Shown in pieces: positions 8,338-16,971 of a stretch of DNA of 64,000 nucleotides. Within the stretch, counting starts at the first letter, position 1. Every line of letters begins with the position of its first letter. A model generated the notes under the pieces. It did not search any database and was not told where the DNA came from. It saw only the letters and a program-made list of their open reading frames with translations. The stretch lies in NCBI GenBank assembly GCA_964444975.1, contig CAYUJD010000004.1, forward strand, positions 31,892-95,891, read 5' to 3'. Both the position numbers and the translations under genes were made by a program. Source of the stretch: VBAS01 sp964444975 (lineage in GTDB: Bacteria > Bacteroidota > Bacteroidia > Chitinophagales > Chitinophagaceae).

Positions 8338-10095
8338 CTACTCCACAAACACTTCAAACGGCAGTCTCGCCTGCACGGTATTGGTCATTTCTTTTATCCT
8401 GGTAAGCTCCCGGTAAATTTTGTAAGGCTCCTCGCCAAGCTCCTTGCGCACGGTTTCGGTTTTAAGGGTATTGTCAGAAGCGCCGAAGAGTTTGTCAAAA
8501 ACAGATTTCACTTCCGGGTATTCACGCAGGCGGTAATCCGGCAGCTTTGCCATGCGGGCCGCACATTCTACCGCATCCTGCAGGCCGCCCCATTTATCCA
8601 CCAGCCCGATGCCGGTGGCGCGGCTGCCGCTCCACACCCGGCCCTGCGCAATGCTGTCAATATACTCCACTGATTTTTTTCTTCCCTCGGCCACCCGCTG
8701 CTTGAAGCTGAGATAAATTTCATCAATGCTTTGCTGGATGATGTTTTTCTCGGCCTCCGTCATAGGTCTCGACACAGCGCCGAGGTCGGCATAAGGTCCG
8801 GTCTTTACGCCATCGAACGTAATGCCCAATTTATTTTTATAAAATCCCTGCAGGTTGGGAATAATGCCAAACACACCAATGGAACCGGTGATGGTAAGCG
8901 GGCTGGCAAATATGCTGTCAGCCGCACAGGAAATATAATACCCGCCGGAGGCAGCCACATCGCCAAAACTCACCACCACGGGTTTTTCTTTCCGCGCCAG
9001 CGAAAGCTCACGCCAGATGGTTTCGCTGGCAAGGGCGCTGCCGCCACCGCTGTTTACCCTAAAAACAATAGCCTTGATTTTTTTATCCAGCCTTGCTTTG
9101 CGGATGAGCTTGATGTAATCGGCGCTGGCAATGTAGTAATGATCATCGCGGCTTCCGTCAACAATGGCGCCCTGCGCATAAATCAAAGCAATCCTGTTGG
9201 CAGAAGATTTATTCAGGTTGCTTGCCTTGAAATACCGGTTGACAGTAATGAAATTTATGCGGTCGTATTTATCCAAGCCCAGTTTCGTTTTTATTTCATC
9301 TCTCACTTCATCATCGTACTTCACACCATCAATCAGTTTATGCTCCACCGCATCCAGCGGCGTTTTTATCTCGGCATCGTTGGCCATGCGGTGCAGCGTG
9401 GCTGTATCAATTTTTCTTGCTTCGGATGTTTTCACCAGGAAATGTGCATACAGGTCGCCCAGCCATACGGATGTCTGCAGCCGGTTTTCTTCCGTCATCT
9501 TATCGGTGCGGAAAGGTTCGGTGGCGCTTTTAAATTTTCCCGCATAAAAAATCTGTGGCTCGATATCCAGTTTTTCCAGTGTACCTTTCAGAAACAGCAG
9601 CGTGGAACGGAAACCCATGAAGTCGAAATAGCCTTTGGGGTTTATAAAAATTTTATCGGCCACGTTGGATACATAGTATGATTTCTGGTTCATGATTTCG
9701 CCATAAGCAAAAATGAATTTGCCCGACGTTTTGAAATCAAGCAATGCATTCCTGAATTCTTCGCAGGTGGCAAACCCGTTGGCATTAGCCCCGGCAGTAA
9801 GGTAGATGCCTTTTACCCGTGCATCGGTTTTTGCTTTGGCGATGAGCCGCACCACATCGTACACACCGGGAATGGTCAGCTCATCGTTGCTGCTGAAGCC
9901 GGCAAGCGGGTTTTCCACATGCTGCTCAAAATAGGGCTGGCTCAGGTTCAGCAGCAGCACAGAGTTTTTTTCCACTACAGGTTTTTCACTGCTGGCAATG
10001 CCGGCCACAAAAGCAAACAACAGGAAAAAAACCAGCAAGGAAAAAATGAGCAAAGCAAGCAGCGATGCAAAAAACATTTTGAAAAAACCACCCAT
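8338..10095 (-). CDS. sppA: Signal peptide peptidase SppA, 67K type
   Basis: This membrane-bound serine peptidase degrades cleaved signal peptides. The 585-residue length matches the long, tandem-domain form. An N-terminal membrane helix (about residues 8-32) anchors two S49 domains. The N-terminal domain supplies the candidate general-base Lys in GKFKSATEPFRTDKM (about residue 200). The C-terminal domain contains the nucleophile-Ser loop GDVAASGGYYISCAAD and the following TITGSIGVFG. It is a monocistronic-looking gene divergent from folK across about 60 bases. Confidence 0.95.
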   Translation of the reverse strand: MGGFFKMFFASLLALLIFSLLVFFLLFAFVAGIASSEKPVVEKNSVLLLNLSQPYFEQHVENPLAGFSSNDELTIPGVYDVVRLIAKAKTDARVKGIYLTAGANANGFATCEEFRNALLDFKTSGKFIFAYGEIMNQKSYYVSNVADKIFINPKGYFDFMGFRSTLLFLKGTLEKLDIEPQIFYAGKFKSATEPFRTDKMTEENRLQTSVWLGDLYAHFLVKTSEARKIDTATLHRMANDAEIKTPLDAVEHKLIDGVKYDDEVRDEIKTKLGLDKYDRINFITVNRYFKASNLNKSSANRIALIYAQGAIVDGSRDDHYYIASADYIKLIRKARLDKKIKAIVFRVNSGGGSALASETIWRELSLARKEKPVVVSFGDVAASGGYYISCAADSIFASPLTITGSIGVFGIIPNLQGFYKNKLGITFDGVKTGPYADLGAVSRPMTEAEKNIIQQSIDEIYLSFKQRVAEGRKKSVEYIDSIAQGRVWSGSRATGIGLVDKWGGLQDAVECAARMAKLPDYRLREYPEVKSVFDKLFGASDNTLKTETVRKELGEEPYKIYRELTRIKEMTNTVQARLPFEVFVE

Positions 10096-10156
10096 AACCG
10101 GGAAAATTTAGAAAGGTAAAAATAAAGATATTTGCGCCTCCCGCGGGGAATGGTTT

Positions 10157-10642
10157 ATGAAAACAGCTTATTTATTGACAGGTGGTAATTTGGGCAACAG
10201 GCAGGCGACGCTGCAAAAAGCGGCGGAGCTGATTAGTCAGTATTGCGGCGCCGTCACCAATTTATCATCGGTATATGAAACAGCTGCATGGGGAAAAACC
10301 GATCAGCCTGCCTATCTGAACCAGGCAATTGAAATACACACGGCGCTGAATGCACGGCAACTCATCCGCCGGATTTTGAAAGTGGAAAAACTGATGGGCC
10401 GTGTGCGGCGGGAAAAACTCGGCCCGCGGCTCATCGACATTGACCTTCTTTTTTACGAAAACGAAATACATGACCTGCGTTTTCTGAAAGTGCCCCATCC
10501 TGAAATTCAGAACCGGCGTTTTGCATTAATCCCGTTAGCAGAAATCAACCCGGATACAGTGCATCCGCAACTGAATAAAACGGTTGCCCGGTTGCTGGAA
10601 GAATGCCCGGATAATCTTGATGTAAAAAAAATTACGGATTAA
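10157..10642 (+). CDS. folK: 2-amino-4-hydroxy-6-hydroxymethyldihydropteridine diphosphokinase
   Basis: HPPK transfers pyrophosphate from ATP to 6-hydroxymethyl-dihydropterin in folate synthesis. The 161-residue protein has all the family marks: LTGGNLGNRQATLQKA at the N-terminus, LNQAIEI, and the signature GPRLIDIDLLFY (about residues 92-104). The catalytic-loop motif VPHPEIQNRRFALIPLAEI (about residues 115-133) also matches. No folP or folB lies next to it; the following gene is a deoxynucleoside kinase in the same direction, 130 bases on. Confidence 0.97.
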   Translation: MKTAYLLTGGNLGNRQATLQKAAELISQYCGAVTNLSSVYETAAWGKTDQPAYLNQAIEIHTALNARQLIRRILKVEKLMGRVRREKLGPRLIDIDLLFYENEIHDLRFLKVPHPEIQNRRFALIPLAEINPDTVHPQLNKTVARLLEECPDNLDVKKITD

Positions 10643-10772
10643 ATGATGGCAGTGCATATTTCGCGGATTTATCCACAAAATTCCCATTAGCCAAACATCC
10701 CACATTCATTTCATTTATTTTGCAATCCCTGATACGCTAACAACAAACCACAACCCCTTGGCCATCCCCCCA

Positions 10773-11405
10773 ATGAACTACCATTTCATCACCATAGAAG
10801 GCAATATCGGCGCCGGCAAAACCACGCTGGCTCACCTGCTGGCACGACATTACAATGCAAGGCTGATACTGGAGGAGTTTGCCGACAATCCTTTTCTGCC
10901 CAAGTTTTATGAAAATCCAAAACAGTATGCTTTCCCGCTCGAGCTTTTTTTTATGGCCGAACGGTACAAACAACTGAAAGACCTGATTCAGCAGAAAGAT
11001 CTTTTTCAAAGCATCACTATATCCGATTATCTTTTTACCAAATGCCTGCTGTTTGCAAAAGTGAACCTGCCCGAAGATGAGTTCCGGCTGTACCAGCGCC
11101 TGTTCGACATTATTCACCAGCAGCTCATCCAGCCCGACCTGCTCATTTACCTGCACAGCCCCGTGCACAGGCTGCAACAAAACATCCGGAAAAGAAACCG
11201 TCCTTACGAGCAGAATATTCCCGATGAATACCTCTTCAGTATCCAGGAAACTTATACCAGCTACATCAAGCATCACAACCTGAAAACCCTTTTTGTGGAT
11301 GCTTCCAATGCCGATTTTTTCGGAAAAGAAAAACACATGCAGGTTATTATTGCTGCGCTGGATATGGATTACGAGGAGGGGCAGCATTATATTACGCTGC
11401 CGTAG
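10773..11405 (+). CDS. Deoxynucleoside (deoxyadenosine/deoxyguanosine-type) kinase
   Basis: This is a salvage enzyme that phosphorylates deoxynucleosides at the 5' position. The P-loop EGNIGAGKTT is immediately N-terminal. It is followed by the substrate-site segment LEEFADNPFLPKFY and the LID-like KRNRPYEQNIPDEYL region with its paired Arg residues, giving about 210 residues in all. An upstream in-frame start at 10758 would add MAIPP, but the ATG at 10773 gives the normal short lead into the P-loop and is preferred. Folding as a dNK/thymidine-kinase-2-like family member is clear. Base specificity is not readable from the sequence. Confidence 0.92.
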   Translation: MNYHFITIEGNIGAGKTTLAHLLARHYNARLILEEFADNPFLPKFYENPKQYAFPLELFFMAERYKQLKDLIQQKDLFQSITISDYLFTKCLLFAKVNLPEDEFRLYQRLFDIIHQQLIQPDLLIYLHSPVHRLQQNIRKRNRPYEQNIPDEYLFSIQETYTSYIKHHNLKTLFVDASNADFFGKEKHMQVIIAALDMDYEEGQHYITLP

Positions 11406-11460
11406 AACCTTGATTAACGGATTTTATTTCGATCATTTGGAAAATATAACCCGCACAATA

Positions 11461-11838
11461 ATGAAATTTTCTGATATAACTGAAAAAATAATCGGATGTG
11501 CCATGAAAGTGCATGGTGAATTGGGTGCCGGATTTCAGGAATATATTTACCAAAGAGCATTGGAAATTGAACTGGTAAAAGCAGGTATGAATTCTATAAG
11601 AGAATATGAAATGCCGGTTTACTACTGCAGTGAAAAGATTGGGATAAGGAAAGTTGACTTCTTTGCTGAAAATAAAATTAGGGTAGAAATAAAAGCAGTG
11701 GCAGAACTTGATGATACACATTTAGCACAAGCATTAAATTACCTGGAAGCATCCGGGCATGAAGTTGGTTTGTTAATTAATTTCGGAGCCAAATCATTAC
11801 AGTTTGAAAGATTGCACAACAGAAAACCAAATTCCTGA
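11461..11838 (+). CDS. GxxExxY protein
   Basis: The family is named for the motif seen here as GAGFQEYIY (Gly, Glu and Tyr correctly spaced, about residues 20-28). The 125-residue protein starts at an ATG giving MKFSDITEKIIGCAMKVHG and continues with the family's YEMPVYY, DFFAENKIRVEIKAV and LNYLEASG..GLLINFG segments. The EIKAV strand resembles the core of PD-(D/E)xK nuclease-like folds, but the molecular role of the family is unknown. It lies 55 bases after the deoxynucleoside kinase and just before an MFS gene, with no clear functional link. Confidence 0.9.
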   Translation: MKFSDITEKIIGCAMKVHGELGAGFQEYIYQRALEIELVKAGMNSIREYEMPVYYCSEKIGIRKVDFFAENKIRVEIKAVAELDDTHLAQALNYLEASGHEVGLLINFGAKSLQFERLHNRKPNS

Positions 11839-11852
11839 TTTCCTCAAAATCC

Positions 11853-13088
11853 ATGATAAATCCAGACAATCGCGGTTCATTAATAAACAAAGAATTTACA
11901 TCGTACATCACAGCCCGCTTTCTTTTTATTGCGGGCCTGCGTATGTCGCCGGTGCTGCTGGGCTGGAAACTGTATGAAGTTACCGGCAGCAAGCTGGCGC
12001 TTGGCATTCTTGGCTTAAGCGAAGTGATACCGGCTATTGCTTTTGCCTTGCCCGCTGGCGTACGTGTGGATAAAAGTAACAAACACCGGCTCATCAGCAT
12101 CTGCATCGCCATGTACCTGTTGCTGATGATGGGTCTGCTTGTTGTCACATCCAGGTGGTTTACCCAGAACACTTCAGCAAAAATTATTGAATGGAGCATT
12201 TACCTGCTGGTATTCGGCACCGGCGTGGTCAGGGCTTTCAGCGCTTCGGCATTCAATGCATTCATGGCGCAGCTTGTAAACAGCGAATCACTGGTAAGAG
12301 CCGTTTCGCTCAACAGCATGACATGGCTTATTGCCGCCGTCACCGGGCCGGCCATTGCCGGTTTATTGCTCGGTTACACCAATATCACCGTTGCGTTTTC
12401 CATTACCTGTGCGGCTATTTTTATTTCGCTGCTTTTATTTCAACTGATAAAACCAAAACCTGTAAGCTGGCAACCCGGCAATGTTAAAACATGGGACGGT
12501 ATCAAAGAAGGTTTGCGGTATGTGTTTCATCAGAAAGCCTTACTGGGCGCCATGAGTCTTGATATGTTTGCCGTACTCTTTGGTGGTGCCACAGCGTTGC
12601 TCCCCGTTTTTGCCAAAGACATCCTGCACGTGGGGCCGCAGGGCCTCGGCTGGCTGATGGCCGCCACTTATCTTGGTAATTTCATAGCCATTGCCTGGCT
12701 CACCTGGCATCCGCTGAAAAGAAAACAGGGCAGCATACTGCTTTATGTGGTTGCAGGCTTCGGTCTTTGCATACTTTTTTTCGCCATTTCAAAAAATTTC
12801 TGGCTCAGCTTTGCCGCCCTGTTTGCCAGCGGGCTTTTCGATGGCGTCAGTGTAATCATCCGCGGCACCATCGTGCAGCTATTTGTGCCCGACGAAATGC
12901 GTGGCCGGGTTTCCTCGGTCAATTCCATTTTTATCAATTCATCCAATGAGCTGGGACAATTTGAAAGTGGCGTAGCCGCAACCGTCATGGGCACAGTACC
13001 ATCCGTCATCTTTGGCGGCTGCATGACGCTGCTGGTTACAATCGTCACCTGGATAAAAGCGCCAACCTTAAGGAAATTTGAATATTGA
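11853..13088 (+). CDS. MFS transporter, EntS/drug-exporter-like
   Basis: The 411-residue integral membrane protein has about twelve hydrophobic segments in two halves. The N-terminal half has ITARFLFIAGLRMSPVLLGW and a cytoplasmic loop VRVDKSNKHRL of the MFS motif A type. The second half contains ALLPVFAKDILHVGPQGLGW and the RGTIVQLFVPDEMRGRVSSV loop, which are typical of the MFS_3 (enterobactin exporter-like) group. It begins 14 bases after the GxxExxY stop. Substrate is unknown; small-molecule efflux is the usual role. Confidence 0.9.
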   Translation: MINPDNRGSLINKEFTSYITARFLFIAGLRMSPVLLGWKLYEVTGSKLALGILGLSEVIPAIAFALPAGVRVDKSNKHRLISICIAMYLLLMMGLLVVTSRWFTQNTSAKIIEWSIYLLVFGTGVVRAFSASAFNAFMAQLVNSESLVRAVSLNSMTWLIAAVTGPAIAGLLLGYTNITVAFSITCAAIFISLLLFQLIKPKPVSWQPGNVKTWDGIKEGLRYVFHQKALLGAMSLDMFAVLFGGATALLPVFAKDILHVGPQGLGWLMAATYLGNFIAIAWLTWHPLKRKQGSILLYVVAGFGLCILFFAISKNFWLSFAALFASGLFDGVSVIIRGTIVQLFVPDEMRGRVSSVNSIFINSSNELGQFESGVAATVMGTVPSVIFGGCMTLLVTIVTWIKAPTLRKFEY

Positions 13089-13336
13089 ACCGCCCCCGCC
13101 CCCTGTCCTTCAAAGGAGGAACTTAGATATATACATTCACTTTTATTTACTAATTTCATCCCGGTTGTAAGTTTTTTGATTAGGTAGCCAGCGCCGGTAC
13201 TACTATGAAGCTCCCGTTGCGTCGCACTCTTGTACTGCAATAATTCTGTTCAGCAATCGTGAAACTTCATCCCGGCAACCGAAACCCGCAACCCCAACAA
13301 AAAACCACAAACTAAAAACTATAAACTAAAAACATT

Positions 13337-14257
13337 ATGAACCGTCGTTCCTTTCTCCAAAACACGGCATTCACAATCGGTGCACTCAGCATCACTCAGC
13401 AAAAAATATTTGCCTCCCTGTTTTCAAAAACCCCGTCATCCGCTCCGCCGCCGTGGATGTTTCATATGATGACGGATAAAATCGGCGTGTTTACCGAGCG
13501 GGGCGGCACCATCGGCTTCCTGTTGGAGAAAAAAGGAGTGGTGGTAGTGGATGCACAGTTTCCCGATACCGCCCCCCACCTGATTGGCGAAGTGCAGAAA
13601 AACAGCGACGCTTCAATTCAATACCTTATCAATACGCACCATCATGGCGATCATACAGCCGGCAATATCGCCTTCAAGGGATTGGTAAAAAATGTAGTGG
13701 CGCATGAAAACTCAAAGAAAAACCAGAAACGGGTAGCCAAAACGAATAAAACAGAAGACAGGCAGCTTTATCCCGACCGGACTTTTTCCGACTATTGGCA
13801 GAAGCATGTGGGAGATGAAAGCATCGCCCTGTATTACTTCGGCCCCGCCCATACCAATGGCGACGCCATTATTCATTTTGAAAACAGTAATATCGTTCAC
13901 ATGGGCGACCTGATGTTTAACCGCCGCCATCCCTTTGTTGACCGCAGCGCCGGTGCCAGCATCAAGGGCTGGATGAAAGTGCTGAACAAAACAATCAGGC
14001 GGTTTGATAATAAAACCACCTACATCTTTGGTCATGCCGCCGATGGCTACAACATTGTAGGCAATGCCGATGACCTGAAAAAATTTGCCGACTACCTTGC
14101 CGGTATAATCAGGTTTACCGAAAGCGAAATAGCGGCAGGCAAAACCAGGGAAGGATTCCTGTTGACTAAAAACCTGCCATTTGCTACCGAATGGAAAGGC
14201 GACGGATTGGTGAGACCGCTTACAGCAGCCTGGGAGGAATTGACGGAGAAAAAATGA
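13337..14257 (+). CDS. Exported metallo-beta-lactamase-fold hydrolase
   Basis: The 306-residue protein opens with a Tat-like signal (NRRSFLQNTAFTIGALSI). The MBL fold has the zinc motif THHHGDHTAGN (about residues 100-110), a downstream Asp in HMGDLMF (about residue 193) and a final metal His in IFGHAADG (about residue 235). This set is consistent with a two-metal enzyme resembling the MBL hydrolases close to class B lactamases and quinoprotein relay proteins. Substrate is unknown; a true beta-lactamase role should not be assumed. A 248-base non-coding stretch separates it from the MFS gene. Confidence 0.88.
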   Translation: MNRRSFLQNTAFTIGALSITQQKIFASLFSKTPSSAPPPWMFHMMTDKIGVFTERGGTIGFLLEKKGVVVVDAQFPDTAPHLIGEVQKNSDASIQYLINTHHHGDHTAGNIAFKGLVKNVVAHENSKKNQKRVAKTNKTEDRQLYPDRTFSDYWQKHVGDESIALYYFGPAHTNGDAIIHFENSNIVHMGDLMFNRRHPFVDRSAGASIKGWMKVLNKTIRRFDNKTTYIFGHAADGYNIVGNADDLKKFADYLAGIIRFTESEIAAGKTREGFLLTKNLPFATEWKGDGLVRPLTAAWEELTEKK

Positions 14258-14271
14258 GATCCAGGATTGCT

Positions 14272-14739
14272 CTATAGATTGGCATTTATGCGGGAATCAA
14301 AATTTATTCTCCTTTTATTCACCAGTTTCAGTTTCTTCATTTCCGGGTGCTGCGGGTTAATTACAAAATTCAGCTCTTCCGGTATTAATACGCTGGGTAC
14401 GGCAAGCAGCACGCTGCTATTGGCCTTTAAAAATTTATCGCCCAGCTTTTTTGTCAATGGCCGGGTATCCGGTGCATCCCAGCCGGCAGTAAGCATGCTC
14501 CTGTCAAGCATTTCGGGATACAAAGTATCAGGCACTGAAAACGTGATAAGCATATACACTTTTTCATTCAGTATTTTTGCAGGCGTATGCGCCAGTGTTT
14601 CCAGCAGTGCCAGCGCACGGGTGGAAGATGCATAAACAGCAAACAGTCCCTCGCTGTTCCATCGCCCCCCATACAGACGGGCCCCGTTGCCCGAAAGATC
14701 TTCGGCATATTTTTCCTGCGAAATACGAAACAATTCCAT
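14272..14739 (-). CDS. RES-domain toxin (NAD+ phosphorylase family)
   Basis: The 155-residue RES domain begins MELFRISQEKYA. It contains the conserved Arg-Gly-Tyr/Asn region GARLYGGRWN and the EGLFAVYASSTRALALLET helix holding the family's Tyr, Ser and Glu. RES toxins deplete cellular NAD+ and pair with Xre/MbcA/ParS antitoxins, and such an antitoxin gene lies immediately upstream. An upstream in-frame ATG at 14775 would add 12 hydrophobic residues, but the later start matches the family better. The 3' end is convergent with the MBL gene 14 bases away. Confidence 0.92.
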   Translation of the reverse strand: MELFRISQEKYAEDLSGNGARLYGGRWNSEGLFAVYASSTRALALLETLAHTPAKILNEKVYMLITFSVPDTLYPEMLDRSMLTAGWDAPDTRPLTKKLGDKFLKANSSVLLAVPSVLIPEELNFVINPQHPEMKKLKLVNKRRINFDSRINANL

Positions 14740-14793
14740 ACAGTATTTAAAAAAGTAAAATAAAGCCCCGCTCACCGGCGAAGTCAGAAGTAA

Positions 14794-15303
14794 TTAAGAA
14801 TATACCCCATGCTCCAGCCGGCCCAGGATTTTTGTAACCAGGTGAATACCGAATGAAGTATCTAAAAAATCAACCGGGGGTTTATTTTCCAGGGCTACCA
14901 GTGGGCTATGCAACCACTCAATAAAGCCCTCGCGGCTGCCAATGACTTCAATACCGCGTTGCGCAAAAGCTGCCAGTTCCAGCACCTTTTCCGTTTTTAA
15001 TGTATCCAGCATTTCATCCTCATCCTTTCGTTGAATATTCCGGTGCGAAGTATGCAGCAGCCCGCTCATAGTGTTCATGGAAATGCCCAGGTATGCCGCC
15101 AGTGATTTCAGGGTAGATTTTTTTATGCCCTCACGGGAAAGGGCAATCAAATCGAAATCGCCGGCAATGTTTTTTTTCATTGCCTTATTACCACCGAGTA
15201 TCACCCGCAGGGTTTCATACTGAACGGCCGCTTCTTCTACCATTGGCAGCGGCTCATCTTCCGGGATTTTATAAGCCCTGGGCTTTTTCTTCTTTTCTTC
15301 CAT
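14794..15303 (-). CDS. Xre/MbcA/ParS-type antitoxin of the RES toxin
   Basis: The 169-residue protein has a basic N-terminal extension (MEEKKKKPRAYKI). A Xre-like helix-turn-helix follows in the middle (LKSLAAYLGISMNTMSGLLHT, about residues 82-102). The C-terminal toxin-binding DUF2384 domain includes FIEWLHSPLVALENKPP and FLDTSFGIHLVTKILGRLEHG. It should neutralise the RES toxin by covering its active site and repress the operon through its DNA-binding domain. The order antitoxin then toxin, and an inverted repeat just upstream of the start, are as expected for an autoregulated type II module. Confidence 0.93.
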   Translation of the reverse strand: MEEKKKKPRAYKIPEDEPLPMVEEAAVQYETLRVILGGNKAMKKNIAGDFDLIALSREGIKKSTLKSLAAYLGISMNTMSGLLHTSHRNIQRKDEDEMLDTLKTEKVLELAAFAQRGIEVIGSREGFIEWLHSPLVALENKPPVDFLDTSFGIHLVTKILGRLEHGVYS

Positions 15304-15307
15304 ACAT

Positions 15308-15350
15308 CAAACATACGACATTTTGGATAAACTTCCTCCAATTTGTCGTA
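15308..15350 (-). promoter_or_regulatory. Candidate operator and promoter of the Xre-RES operon
   Basis: TACGACATTTTGG (15314-15326) and CCAATTTGTCGTA (15338-15350) are inverted copies matching at 11 of 13 positions, about two helical turns apart. On the minus strand the sequence TATGTTTG (15315-15308) fits the Bacteroidota -7 consensus TAnnTTTG and overlaps the proximal half-site. An Xre dimer bound here would block transcription. The -7 box lies so close to the ATG that the message would be nearly leaderless, so the annotated start or the promoter may be slightly off. Confidence 0.5.
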
Positions 15351-15399
15351 TATTTTTAAAAAAATATCTCCCCCAACGGATTCATAACCGATGGAAATC

Positions 15400-15885
15400 T
15401 TATTTATCCCCCGCCAATAATTTTTCAAGTACGAAGTAGGTAATCGGGCAAAACGTAGAGTTCTTAAGGGTTAACTCCTGTCTTTTTAAAAAGACATCTT
15501 CATCGGTATAGGGAAAACGTACACAGTCCGATGGTCGGATTTCATAAATAGAGCAATAATTATCAGAGCCGAGGAAAGGACAGGGTCTTGAATTTACCAC
15601 AAAATCGCCATCTTCATCCACTACAAGATATTTTTCGATGAATTCCGATTCACGCAATTTCAGACGCCGGCTGATGCGTTTGATGTCGGGTGTTTTAAAG
15701 CGGGGCGAGTAGTTCTTGCAGCAGTTGGCGCACTGCAGGCAGTCAATTTTTGAAAATGCTTCCTCATGCAGCCCGGGCAGTTGCCTCAGCACTTTGTTTT
15801 TATCGGCCCGGCGGAGAAAATTTTTATATGCCCTTTGCCGGCCAGCCGATTTCATCTCCCAGTTTTGAAGCAACTCTTCCTTCAT
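15400..15885 (-). CDS. YkgJ-family cysteine-cluster protein
   Basis: The 161-residue protein has the family's metal-binding cysteine pattern. CLQCANCC (about residues 49-56) is followed by CPFLGSDNYCSIYEIRPSDCVRFPY (about residues 103-127), a layout assigned to Zn or Fe-S chelating proteins of uncertain function. The N-terminus is basic and helical. It is followed 96 bases later by the Xre-RES operon on the same strand and preceded by the DUF3667 gene. No enzymatic partner is apparent. Confidence 0.87.
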   Translation of the reverse strand: MKEELLQNWEMKSAGRQRAYKNFLRRADKNKVLRQLPGLHEEAFSKIDCLQCANCCKNYSPRFKTPDIKRISRRLKLRESEFIEKYLVVDEDGDFVVNSRPCPFLGSDNYCSIYEIRPSDCVRFPYTDEDVFLKRQELTLKNSTFCPITYFVLEKLLAGDK

Positions 15886-15918
15886 ACCACAAAGAAACTA
15901 TATAACCGCCGGATTGAC

Positions 15919-16753
15919 CTAATGACTGAACATTCTTTCGAAAAACCTGTAAAATTCTTTGCTTTGATAAATGTAAACAGCCCTTGTGCCGAGGGAAAGG
16001 AAAAACCAAAGCACAATAGCCAGCAAACTTACCAGAAATGATTTTGCCCTTTGCACAGCAAGGACAAGCTGCAGAAATCCATTCAGGCACCAGCCCAGGT
16101 AAACAGCCAGCAATACAAGTGCCGCATACGTAAAGTAATGACTGAATTCCGTCCCTTTAAACAACGACTGCAACGGGAAAACCAATACAGTAAAAACAAT
16201 GTTTGCAAATGTGATAAACATCATGTTGGCTGCCAGGTGCTCGGAAAAATTGTATTTCCTTTTATGAAAAAACGACCACAAAAGCAATGAAATAAAAGGA
16301 ATGGCAATCATTGCCCCTACATTCCCATGCTTTTCCATAAAACCGGTGGCCCGGCTCACCCGATGCATCATCGCAATGTATTTCTGTTTACCTTCTTCAG
16401 TGGGAATTCGCTTAAGTACCTGCTGACCGGGTTCCACTTTTTGAGGCGCAGGAGTGAAATAAACATTGGAAACAATAAACAACCGGGCCAGTATCAGGAA
16501 AAAGGCAAAGGGATTGAAATACTTTTTTCCATTTCCCTTCAACCATTTCTCTTTCCACGGTACCGGGCTTGGCAACTAACCCATTCAGCAAATGAAATAT
16601 GCCCTTATCAGCATGCGTAAAAGCATGAAAAAATTCATGAAGAATATGAGTAAATGTCAGCCGGTGAATATCGGTTTTTTGTCCGCACTGCGGGCAATAA
16701 TTCATTTCGGGCTGCCATGCAGCGCTACAGTTTAAGCAATCAGTTGGGTGCAT
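15919..16753 (-). pseudogene. DUF3667 membrane protein gene, frameshifted at an A6 run
   Basis: Two overlapping frames together make one DUF3667 protein. The upstream frame starts at MHPTDCLNC and gives a zinc-ribbon (CLNC..YCPQCGQK), the LTFTHILHEFFHAFTHADKG helix, and KPGTVEREMVEGKWKK. The downstream frame resumes with KKYFNPFAFFLILARLF, then four to five membrane helices to the C-terminus at 15919. The switch is at six T on the + strand (16523-16528). Reading five instead of six restores the continuous family sequence. Either the gene is recently broken, or this is a homopolymer miscall in a draft assembly. Function of the family is unknown. Confidence 0.8.
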
Positions 16754-16971
16754 ACCCGCATTTGATTTGCCAATATAAGAAAAGCGATGAGAAAACTGTT
16801 GATAGTTGTTTTCCACAGTTTCCCGGCCATTCAATATGCAGCGTTTTATTAATTCCTGCAGCCTTAACTTTGCCCCGCTTTTTAGTGCAATAGTTAATAG
16901 TTCACGGTGCAATGTCTCACTCACTACCCATGAACTATGAAACATGAACCCATAAAAAAGAATTTAATTCT

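Noticed and set aside
13089..13336. Gene or RNA in the gap between the MFS and MBL-fold genes
   Set aside because: Only short GC-rich tracts and AAACTAAAAACT-type repeats are present; a minus-strand frame through it is mostly the MFS gene read in antisense.
13337..14257. Second beta-lactamase (class B) based on the MBL fold
   Set aside because: The HHHGDH motif defines the superfamily only; Tat-type signal and surrounding residues do not single out a true class B enzyme.
16754..16971. Glycine riboswitch upstream of gcvP
   Set aside because: The region before the start is short, AT-rich and overlaps the DUF3667 5' end; no paired glycine-aptamer pattern was seen.
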